Part shown: positions 15,001 to 27,000 of the stretch, piece by piece
How positions within the stretch are numbered: the stretch's first letter is position 1
How the letters are laid out: each line of letters begins with the position of its first letter
NCBI GenBank assembly: GCA_030789695.1
Contig: CM061138.1
Coordinates: 20,408,214 to 20,472,213 of the forward strand
Reading direction: 5' to 3'
Origin: Scilla litardierei
Taxonomy: Eukaryota; Streptophyta; Magnoliopsida; Asparagales; Asparagaceae
Length of the DNA: 64,000 nt
The notes under the pieces: generated by a model
Told to the model about the DNA's origin: nothing
Seen by the model: the letters and a program-made list of their open reading frames with translations, nothing else
Databases searched by the model: none
Program-made: the position numbers and the translations under genes

Positions 15001-18000
15001 AATAAAATATTCAAACCAAAGACGTAGGTTCATTTATATTCATAATGTGTGTCGATACATGTATTAGCTAACCAAAATCGGTCTGTTACAAACTTATAAA
15101 ATATTCAAAATAGTATATATATGATGCATGTACCTCTGAAGGTTCAATCCTCACAACAAAAATATAAATACATTAATTTGAGTTCATGAAATAAGTCTCA
15201 AAAAACGATTCCCATTTTCTATATGCCAAATGAAAGATTCAGCTGATAAGGTGGCAGAAGGTTAGTTTACTATGAGGACATCATGTCCATAGTGTTTACC
15301 TATGGATCTAGAGTGTAAGTTATTCTTTTATTGAAACCCCGTTAAATTTCCAAACACTCGAATATATAGAGACAAATTTTCAAATGAGGCAGTGTGATAT
15401 GATCGCATATAAAGGGTGCAGGTCAGTGGCAGTTTCGTAATTTAGGGCAATTTCAGGTTGTATGACATTTTTGTAATTTCTGAGTGGAGAGGCAAATCTG
15501 TAATTTCCGGGTGGCGGATCAAAGTGGTATCATGGCAGTCGATCGTAATGACGACGAGAAAAGTTGACGCTTTGGAGGAGAAATTAGAAAGCGAAGTGGA
15601 GGCCCTCGGGAGAACGATGGAGGAACGACATCAAACATTGGAGGAAAAGTTTGAGAAAAGATTTTCAAAGATGAATCCATATTGAAACAACTATTAGAGA
15701 TGAATAGTCACCATTCGCCTGACATGGTGGCTACGTAGAAGGATATAAACAATAAGTTGGCAATGGCGACACAGCTACGGGAAGCGTCGACAAGGGAAAA
15801 GCCGTCGCCTTTGAAGAAGAGATCCAACTGAACGGCGGCATGCGCGAACCTTGCGTGTAGGTAGAGAATACCCCTCAAATCCGTGACGTGCGTTCGAGGG
15901 AGCCGGAGGGGCCACCAGGAACCGACGGCCAACCCTAGGGCGGTGGCCCCCGGGACCACTGCCAGGGGCCCCGTGTCCCCCTATCCCCTAGAAGGATCGG
16001 CATAGACCCTGTGGCCCATGGGATGATGTCAGGGCCCTGCAGCCCCTAGGATGACGTGTCCATGGGGTGGCTACCAAGGGCCCCGCGGGCCGGGGCAGCA
16101 ACAGGTGGGTACATGGGGTGACAACGGCGACCCCAGGGGCCGACGGGCTACGACAAGCAATGTGCTCCTCTTGGGGTATCGACGATGGCGATGGAGGATT
16201 CCACGGTTACGATGAAGGCGACGGAGTCCCAGATTGCTTTGACAAAAAGTGGAGGAATGACGGCACGGCAGAGGGATTTTTGATGGAGGTTTTGTGGATG
16301 GAGGTTTTGTGGTCACATGACTGCAAATTTGAACGCATATTGACAATTTCACTTCAAGCAACCACAATAGGGAACCGAGCAGGGTTACCTTAGCGCCGAT
16401 TTAAGAATCCGAAAGTTAAATATGCCAATCTTTGAGGGAGAAGACCCTTATGGATGGGTATATCTCGCAGAAACGTACTTTGTAGTGAACCGTCTTACAG
16501 AGGAGAAGCTGATGATGATGGTCTATGTCTGGAAGGGAATGTGATGGTTTGGTTTCTGTTAAGGGAGCAGAGACAATCGGTGCGCTCGTGTGAGAAATTT
16601 AAAGGCTGCTTGTTGGACCGTTTTCCCGATACTCAATGAGATGATTTACACGAGTAGCTCCTGGCACTCAAGTAAGAAGGAACAATTTGGGATTAAAGTG
16701 AGATATTTGAGTTGTTTTCGGACCGGATGAGAGAAATATCTGAGGTGGGGCTGGAAGGAAACTTTATGAAGGGGCTCAAGGCAAGCATCTGAACCAAGCT
16801 ACACTTGCTGAGGCCGAGGGGGCTAATAGAGAGACGATAGAACTGGTCCAGATGGTTGAGAACAGGAACATGGCGGAACGGGATGCCAAGCGAGCATCGA
16901 ACATGTTCACTTCCCACACCAGTGCCACAATAGAGGTATAAAAATCCCAGCCAGCAGAGGTTCAACCCAGGACAACAACGAACACTGACCCAACAGCAAC
17001 TTCAAGCGCCTCACGGAGACAAAAAAACAGAATAAGCGTGTTAAGGTATTATGCTTTCGCTATGACAAGAAGTTTGGCCAGGACATCGTTGGCGGGATCG
17101 TGCCCTCCAGGTTTTGACCATCAGTGATGATGTAGGCGAGAATGCAGCAGCTTAGAAGGAAGATGTAGGAGAAGACGAGCACCTTCATTTAAAGTAAGAC
17201 ACGATGTGAGGCCTTTCAGCGCAACTTAGCGACATTTTTTAGAAATCTACCTTGAGGACAATGTGTCTCATTGGAAAGGAAGTAATGCTATGATCGCATA
17301 TAAAAGGTGCAGACCAGTGACAGTTTCGTAATTTTACGGTGAGCGGCATCTCCGTAATTTCTGGACGGAGTGGCAAACCTATAATTTCAGAGCTACTGCA
17401 TAAAACCCTAGGTCTGTGACATTTAGTAATTACGGGGCAGGGACTCATCAGATGGAGATTTATTATAAATAAGGGAGTGATCATTAGGGGGATTATGAAG
17501 AATATTGTGATACAATTAGTAGTTGTTATTTAGATTAGATTAGCCTTAAGTTATTAAGAGTGGGGCCTTTCTCTCGAATTGAGGTTAAAACCTTGTAGTT
17601 CCATTGAATATCAATAAAAATCCAATTTTAACACTATTTTCTTCCCTAAATCTATCCCCAATCATATTGAAGGGCCATACCTAACACTTGGTGCGGCCTG
17701 CCTAAAAGTTCAAAACTTGTTTGTAAAAAAACTTATTTTTTGATATATGATATACATGTTCTAAAATCCCAAAAAACAAAATTTGAGGAGAATCTAATGC
17801 CATTTGACACTCGATTAAGCCAGTATATATATATATACTAGTCATAACGCGTGCCCGCGGGCACGGTTCATTTAAGATTTTCCCCGTGAAATCTTTATTC
17901 CACAAAAAATTATTTTCACAGCCAAAATTAAAAGAACAAATCAGCGTAAAAATATTTAGCGACAAGAACGCCTTCGGTACGGAACAATAAATTAGCGCAA

Positions 18001-21000
18001 AAAAATTTAGTGGGACGCCTTCGGCGCGGTTTTATTTAAGATATTCCCTCAAAATCTTTGGTCCCCCAGAATTATTTCCCCTTCTAAAATCTAAACAAAC
18101 AAAAATTTAGCTTCGGCGCGGTTCATTTAAGATATCCTCTCAAAATCATTGTTCTCCAAAAAATTATTTTCACAACCAAAATTTAAAAGAACAAATTAGC
18201 GTAAAAATATTTAGTAGCACGTGTGCCTTCGGTGTGGAACAACAAATTCAGCGTAGACGCCTTCATAGCGTAAAAAAATTTAGCGGGCGCCTTCGGCGTA
18301 GAACAATAAATTAGCGTAAAAATATTTCAAAATTTTCCAGCTAATGAAAGTGAGAGTGCGGAGACTTTTTTATATGCACTTGTTTATAACCAAAATTTTG
18401 TCTGAAGTGGACAAATTGGACGGTGATTTGGGGATTAAATTTGTTGACTGCAATGATTGATGCCACCTACTGTTATGAGGGAAATTTTGATGATATTGTA
18501 ATCGCTGTGAAAATCTTTGTGGATTAAATTCTCACCATTAAAATTTTGAAAGAGTATGGACCAAGTTTCAAAGGCAGAGCACGCCTTTTTATGCATTAAA
18601 TTTAAACGAATATCAATAATGTTGCACTAAAAATTTAGTTCCCTCTCCAAAAGTTCTTCCCAAAAAATTTCACATATTATCATCCCAACACTCACTCATC
18701 AGTCTTTCTATCAATCTGTTTGTCCTAGTTCCTAGTCAGCCCTAAGATTCAAAAATAGTTGTGTTTTACAAAAATATTTGTGCTTTATATAATAGATAGA
18801 TATATATACTTAATGGTTTCAGAACAATAGAACTTGTATAATGACTTGATCATAGGTCAATCGCCTAGGGTTCACCTCAAATTTCGTATTTTGAGATTTT
18901 AGAACGTGTATAATAAATCCAACGAAATTGATTTTTTCAAAAAAAATAAAATATAGTACGATTTTTTTCAACCGACCACAACAGAAAATTCATATATATA
19001 TATAAGTATTGTGTTGTCAGCGCGGAAAAAATTCTTGTGCTAACTCACATATACTTCATTTATTTTTATTTTTAAAAAATAGATTTATTCTAGACATCAT
19101 GGATGATCATCATACCAAAAATCAAATGAATCCAACGCTATTTGACTCTCAATCTACCTATTGCAAATTCAACTGTTTCCGAAAATTCAAACTTTTTACA
19201 CCGGATGGATTGAGAGTCAAATACCCATATGGTTCACCGTATCTGGGGTTTTGGGGTTTTAGAATGTTTGCAACCTAAAAAATTCCAAATTTTTTTATTT
19301 TTCCGAATTAACAGCACAGGAAATTATATATGATGTCAGCTCATATCCATTAAACCCATATATATAAGCAACAAGAGTTTAAGTAGAAATTGAAATTGAA
19401 ATAAGAGTTGTATATGCATTGTCTTCAGTTGTAAGCAATGTTAATAAATGATTCCAGTATTATCCTCTTTTGTATAAACTTTCTTCCTCTAGTTTTAATA
19501 TCAAAGGCTCTTTTCTTCTCGTTCTCAAAAACTCAAATCCTACCAAATAAAACCCAAAATCCTTACCACCTAACATCAAACACTAACCCTTACTTTTCTT
19601 TTTTCAACCTTCTAAGAACAAGATATGTATCACTATAGTAACACCACAACCTGCAGCCCCTTCAACATCATCTACATATCCTTCAACGTCATCTGCATCT
19701 TCGTCTCATGATGATCTCACCACTGCTACCGCCCTCATCTTCTTTGGCTTAAGTTGCATGGTTTTCTTTCCTTTGACTTGATGATGGGGTTTATATCATA
19801 AGGAAGAGTCATTGTAGTTTGCTTGAGAAATAATATTGTTATTAATTCTTAAGAGAAGATCTAGGGGTACGATAATGTGATTTGTGGATGATTCAGCATA
19901 TCCATCGCAATGGTGATAGCATTCGAGCCCTCGAGAGCCACCTTATCCAGAGTGGAGTATGACAATAATGACATATGTTTTAGCAGTTTCAATTTCAACA
20001 ATTTCAAGCCTCTCCGGTTTTACCATCCACGACTCCCATCACTACGATTGCATAGATAGTTTTGCTTTAATGATTAAAACTTGGTTGATTGATTCAGAAG
20101 CTACAAATTATGTATCTGGGGACTTAAGTATCTTTACTAAGTTTAATGTCTATATCCCCTTTAATTGGTGTAACATTAGCAAACGGTTCAGTTTTGTTTA
20201 TTATTAGTATTGGCACTATAAATGTCACACCAACTATGGCATTACCTTTTGTCTTTCAATTTTCCATTCAGCTTATATCCAATGGTAATCTCACTAAAGA
20301 TTTAAAATATTATGTGACATACTGTCCACCGCATTATGTTTCTTAATAGATTTAGGGCATGAATTTGGCAAACCATTCACTTGGATGGAAACTTGTGGTT
20401 CAGTAGCATTTTCTGATACATTAATTCCTGCTTCAGAGTGTTTTCTCACTACAGAATCGTTGACCGTGGACTACCCGGTCAACGTGGTCAAGGGGCCGAT
20501 TAGGGTCCCTTGGGTGCGTCGAGCGCGTGTAGATGCGACACGAATCGGAGATGTAGTCGATGCAGAGCACGTCAGCTGGGCCGGATCTGGATCCTCGGCC
20601 TCTGGGGGGGCTGAGGGGAAGCCTCGGCCCGGTGTGAGGTGCTCGGCCTCGGACGGTCGGGCGACGAGGGGAAGCCTCGGCACCTTGGCTTGACGCGCGA
20701 CCGACGCGGAGCTGAGGGGAAGCCTCTGCTCGGATGTGTGTGCTCGGCCTCGGTCGGTCGGACGACGAAGGGTAGCCGGTCGTCTCGCTTGATACGCGGC
20801 CGGCGTGGAGCTGAGGGGAAGCCTCGGCTCGGATTGAAGCGTTCGGCCTCGGTCTCTCCTGGCGTCGAGGGGTGGCCTCGATGCCTTGGCTGATGCTCGA
20901 TGGCGTTCGCCTGGTGCCGAAGGGAAGCTTCGGCACTCGGATCTAGCGTCTTCCTGAACAGACGAGAACACTCGTCAGGAAGGCCGGACCTTGGTTCCGG

Positions 21001-24000
21001 CCAAATCCCCTCCGATGCCTAAGTCAGATAACCGTCTGAAAGAGGAGGCTCGGCGGGGGCGGTTCGACTCAAGAGGAGATCGGAATGACGTCCTCCGGCG
21101 CGAGCGGGGGGAAGGAGATGAAGTGGGGGAACTAGGTCGTTGATGGAGTACCTTAGGTTTTGTTACCTGAGATGTCGTCCTTTGTTCAGTCGTCCTCCTA
21201 GTCCTTTTATAGGCCTCTCGTCGCGACCACCCATGACTCACGTCCTTTGTCCGCCCCCAATCGTGCCCCCTCAATCCGCCTCCCCATCGCCGCTCCCCGC
21301 GCCATGCCAGCACCTCCACATAACGGTCATTAAGTGGCAGCGGGCCTGGGGGAACGGTTATCGCTGGAGTGGGCGAGTGACTCGCGCGTTTCCGGGGTCG
21401 GGTCGGATCGATATTCGGGGTCCTCTCATGGGCTTCGTTGGGTGGGCTTGGACCCCCCACGATTTCGCGTAGTAGGCTGCGCCTTTGGGCCCGTGCTGTT
21501 GGGCCTCCGCAAAATAGACGTATCAATTCCTATCGATATTCATACTAGGTCAGTATATCCTTCTCTTCAAATTTGTTGTTAATTTCTGCATTGAGACATG
21601 TTTTGAATTTAGACTGAGAGTCTTGTCAGCATGTAAACATAATAATGTGCCTTATTCTGTTAGTGTCAATAAACAAGTCAATGAACCTTTTGGACCTAAG
21701 ATGTGTGGGTTATTTGTCTGCAATCAAAATTTGGTTTCAAATACTTTGTCACATTTATTGATGATTATACTCATATCATGTGGCCTATTTGTTAAAAAAA
21801 GAGAGATGAGGTTTTATTCAAAAGTTCTGTACTGTAATTAAAACACGGTTTTTGGTGTTTCCATTTGTTCTTTACATAGTGACAATGAAAAAGAATATTC
21901 TAATTTCTCTTTTACTAAGTTTATAACGCATTTGCATTCCGATATAAGCCATCATTCCTCTTATCTATACACAATGGAAGTGTAATAAGCATTAGAACTG
22001 ACATTTGTTAGAAGTTGAATGTGCTTTATTATTTCATAGAAATGTTCCTAATTATTTTTGGCCCAATGTTGTTCTTACTATGTGCTACCTCATAATCAGG
22101 ATGCCTTCATAAATGGTTAATAATAAAACTTCTCATTTCTTATAATTTCCAAATGAACGATTGTTCCCTTCATCCCCATGTTTTTTTGTTGTGCTTTGTA
22201 CATGATATGATAATTGTTCGACTGTTTTTAAATTGGACCTATGAGCATTAATGTATCTTTCTCCACTGCTCTCGCACACAAAAGGGTTCAAATGTTTTTG
22301 TCATCAAACAAGCCAGTTTCTTATTTGTGCATGTCATTTTTTTAGTCTTTAATCAGTTAATCTTATTTTGATAAAGAGTCATCTTAAAAGGATACTCTCA
22401 TACATTTAGAGTTAATAAACATGACACATCATTTTCTGCGCTGAAGATGACTTCTGTGCGACTTATTATTTCCTAAGCGAGTACTTATCATTGGTCATTG
22501 CATCAGCTTAACCTTGAGAATTTTTTTCCATGGCATTCTCAATGAGAAGGTTTACATGAAGCAACCACCTCAATTTGTTGCTCGATGAAGTCAAGAAAAG
22601 TTTGACAACTTAAGTGCACGTTGTATGGTCTGAAACAATCTACAGTAATATAATTTTGCACATTTTTTGTAGTTATTTTAAAATTTAGAATGTGCCAGAG
22701 CTAAAAGGATAACTATGTTTACTTCTATATGCATCCAGGAAAGTGCGTTTTATTGGTAGGTTATGTTTGATATTCTGGTCACTGGAGATGATATAAAGAG
22801 AATTAATGAGTTAAAAGGCATATTTGCTGCAGCAATTCCAAGCAAAAGATTTTGAATCGTTGCACTAGCCTTGGATATAGAAGTCGCTAGATCGAAGAGA
22901 TGGATTGTTCTATTACAACGGAAGTATGACTTGGACATAATTTCAAAGACAGGCTTGTTAGGTTGTTGATCAGCTAATTCACCTACAGATCCAAATTATG
23001 AGTTGGTAGCAGATATGTAGCACTGGTGCTTCTTTCATGAAGATGTACTCGTACCAAACACGTCGACACTAGGTGTGAACACCAACACTTCTATGGACAC
23101 TCCTCGACTCCTGAAAACATGTCCGACACTTTTTGTAAGTGTTGTTATTTATACACTATATTTTCTAATCTTTGCAAAAATATTAAAGACATATGTACAT
23201 GACTTGTATGCTTCTTTACATAACATGTTCATGTATGTTTGAATTTGTTATTTAATTGTATTTATAGATGAATGACTAAACCTTAATGGAAAAGGTTATA
23301 AAAATGATTATAACTATGATGATGTTTAAGGATATTTCGATAAAAATCAAGATACATTAAGTTACTATATAAGAAGTTGAAGAGCTGAGGACTAATCATT
23401 TGCTGAAATCATGAAAATATGTGATTAGTTATGTATTATACAATCAAAATGCCACTGTACTTTTGGATGCATGGGAATGTAAGTGTATATATGCATACAC
23501 ACTCGCTCTCATGTCTACATATGTTAGTATCTTATCGATGTACCCGCATGCTTTATATTTTAAGAAATTGATGTCCTCAATGTGTCTTTGTTGTATCTAC
23601 ATCCTATGTGTGTATCCATGCTTCCTCTAAAGTTTCCTTTTAAAATTTATAGTATTTGACCTCACCTTTTATTTTTTGATTATGTATGCTTAATTAATAG
23701 TATTTTATAATATTTTATATAGCCGCCTTATCTTTTACAAATTTGATGTGTCCTCTATCCGTGTCCATACCACTACCGCATATGTACCCGTGTCTATGCT
23801 ATCTAGGTTAGTAGATCCAGGAGAGCTATAAGATATTCCTTGACAATACAAAAGATTTGAACGGGAGTTAAATTATCTCATGTATCTAGTGAGAGTAGTT
23901 AACAAGTTTATTTCTGCTCCACGAAAAAGTCAGTGTGTGTTTTATGCCAAATTCTTTGTTATTTAAAAGGTGTTCCATGAAGAGGACCAATATATTATGA

Positions 24001-27000
24001 TTATAGCCATAGTCGGGTTGGTTTCTTATTTGCAAACAAGGCACAGTTGCCTATTAACATGATATTCGCTATAATTGGACCAAAAGGCACATAGGAAAAA
24101 AGGTATATTCTTACCATTTGGTTAGAGGGCCCATTGAGAGATGCTGATCAACTATGAAGCATGGACACATACACGGATATACACAACACGAACACGAGGA
24201 CATAGAAAATTTAAAAACATTGGAAATGGTAAATTTTTTGAAGCGTAGGACAAGGGGGCATAACGATAGAACTGTGTATGCACATGCATGGGTATCTATA
24301 TATAATAATATAATATAGACCAGGACACCTAATGATTAAGATGTTTTCTATTAAAATAAAATGAAAAATAATATAACATTTCGTTAACAAAAATCCATAA
24401 CTTCTAGTCAAGTAACAGAATCAAACATAACAGTTAAAAAGATCGCTTTTATATTTTTAATAGATGTGCTCTACAATGTCAAACACACAACCTTTGGCTT
24501 TTACTTAAAGCTTGGTACATATATAACACGTGATCTTCTTGGTTTTTAAAATTAGACACTGCATCGGCATGTCGACATACATCGTTCAAGTGTCAGTGTC
24601 CGAATCATGTCTATCATGGACACAGCATTCGAAACACACTCGTTTTAAAGTGTTCATCCTTCATCGCTTGTCACATGAATTCTTGAATGAAACACTTTCT
24701 GAATTTTCACACCTACGATGACGTTGTACCAATAGAATTACAGATATTGAGGGTATCCTGATTCTGAATACCTCATTTCTGGTATTTTGCTTCCTTGCAT
24801 GTCCTATTTAGTTGTTATGATTTGCCTCCTTTAGTCGGAAGATTGGTAAGGAAACTGCAACAAAGACATTTACTGGGTCACTTTCAACAGAAAATGTCTT
24901 AGAATGACATGATTCCGGGTGTCTCCACTTTCCTCCCTACTGTCCATCCAGTGCCCTGTGTTTCCAATGCGAGTATTTAGAGTGGAACATAAACAAGCAA
25001 AACTTATTAGGATATTTGGACTGCTTGAACCCTATGTTGGCCCTAAAAGGCTAAACCACAATGTAGATAGAGAGCACAGGAAATTGAATGATTAGAATAT
25101 GGCATCCCATTGAACAGTTGATTGCTTTCTTCAAATTTGTAACATTGTATGACCTAGTAAACAGTAACAACTGCTCACAATTTTAACCCTCGTCCAAGAA
25201 CTTTGGGATTGATGCATATGCCTGGAGAATTTAATCTCACCAATATTAGCTCATCTTAATGAAATGTGTCATAGTAATGGGCAAAAAGTTTTAGCACTAT
25301 TCATTCAGATGGGCTCAACAGGCTTGATATCTATGAACATCATAAGCATAATAAAGTGATCTATTGAAGGTTAGCATTCTGATCCTCAAACAAAATCTTG
25401 ATGCTTAGACAAGCAATTTATGTGAAATGGATATTTGAAGTCCTGTCATTTTTACATAAATGAAATCCAGTTCTAAGCTTAAAGCTGCTTAGTACTTCTT
25501 GACTGAGAACCTTGGCTAGCTAGTGATGAAGGTATAGTTTCTCTAGAGAAGTATGGATATCCGAGTATGTTGTGAAGCTAGTTCTTTAAAGAATGCATGA
25601 TTCCTTCGGAAAGTTTGTAAAGAGTACACATATTTGTTCTGGAAGTAACTGTGAAAGAAATTTGAGACTTCTTTGGAAAGCAAGATAACAACTAGGGATA
25701 CAGATAACTAGAAGCAAAGATTAGACTGAAGAATGGAAAAGATTAGAGGCCACGCTGGAGGAACATGGAGCGGATGAAGAGATGAAGGTACACTGACTGA
25801 AAATGTTGGTTTTTTCATGTTGATGGCATGCATGTCCGTGACGACGGAGAGGGAGGGGGGATGGGGAGCAAAAAGATAAGATGGAACAGATAATCCCAAG
25901 GCTGTCCACAGCTGAATGATAACATGTGGAATATGGAGCTTGATGAAAGGAAGTTGAACATTCTGGGTAATTTTAGGTTACCCTGCTAGAATGTTTATTA
26001 AGTTGATAGACCCTTTACATTCATGAAGCCCACCTCCCCCACAAACAAGATAGAGAGTGAGATGAACACACCCACCCACAAGCATGCAGATGCACGCACC
26101 CACACGCATGCAGATGCACGCAAAGAATGAAAACCTACGGAGACAAAAAAAAGGTTCGTTTGATATGCCTTGAAATCTTTAATTTGATATATCCCTGAGC
26201 TTTACCTACTTGCCTCACTATAATATTCTAATATTGGATTATTATGTATACCGTATATATACCCACTAAAATATTTCTTAATTTTACATAGCCCCTGATT
26301 TGTTTTCCCTCATATTCATTCCCAGTAGTTGTTTAATAAGTATTAAAATCTCGTCTCAATGAAATCTAAAAGCGCTACCATTCAAGGAGTCGAGTTCTTT
26401 TTTCACGTTGAACAACGGTACCACGTTATGTGAATCATGGAACTGACGGTTTCATAGTTAGAAAACTTTTTATTTTTGTGATAAAGACTGCGGTTCAAGA
26501 AAAAGTCTAAATATGACTAAGAAGCTTGTCCTACGTCAAAAGGACAATTTTTGCATTAATGCGAAATTTTAAAACATATTAATAAAATCGACCAACTTAA
26601 AAACTTATTACGAAAACCGACCAACTTTTGGCCAGCTCACCGCGCGCGCTGCTTTTCCGTTTGGCCGCGGTTTCAAACCACGGCCAAATTGAAATTTGGC
26701 CGCGGTTTGAAACCGCGGCCAAATCTCCTCTCCAAATCGCCCATCAGTTTTCCTTGAAACATTCGGCACCCTTACTTTAAGAATTGGCCGTGGTTTGAAA
26801 CCGCGGCCAAATTTCAATTTGGCCGTGGTTTCAAACCGCGGCAAATTCTCAAATACGTCTCCGCGCTGATCTGGCCAAGAGTTGGTCGGTTTTTGTAATA
26901 AGTTTACAAGTTGGTCGATTTTGTTAATATGTTTTAAAAATTGGCCTTAATGCAAAAATTGTCCTAAAAACCTCTATCAAACAATAAAGAACCAAAGATC

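Larger units (their letters stand above)
19640..24145 (+). pseudogene. Old Ty1-copia retrotransposon, interrupted by other repeats
   Basis: Copia pol domains appear in order in broken frames. Gag tail and protease lie around 19640-20345 (WLIDSEATNYVSGDLSIFTKF in place of the usual DSGAT). A GAG-pre-integrase stretch (ESCQ, VNKQVNEPFG) is at 21600-21690 and integrase (FIDDYT-like, then a FHRNVP/FWPNVV-like part) at 21690-22100. RT (FDILVTGDD, DIEVARSK) lies at 22760-22940 and the RNase H/late pol region at 23820-24140. The aspartate-protease glycine is replaced and stops are abundant. No LTR pair was identified. GC-rich LTR-like DNA (20440-21537) and another repeat (23020-23812) are inserted in it. 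Confidence 0.75.

Noticed and set aside
20433..21526. Several long GC-rich frames on both strands (up to 183 residues)
   Set aside because: Their Arg/Pro/Ser bias follows from tandem GC-rich LTR-like sequence; no motif or splice support.
26608..26844. Repetitive frame with FGRGFKPRP-like units
   Set aside because: It is the translation of the foldback element's palindromes, not a gene.
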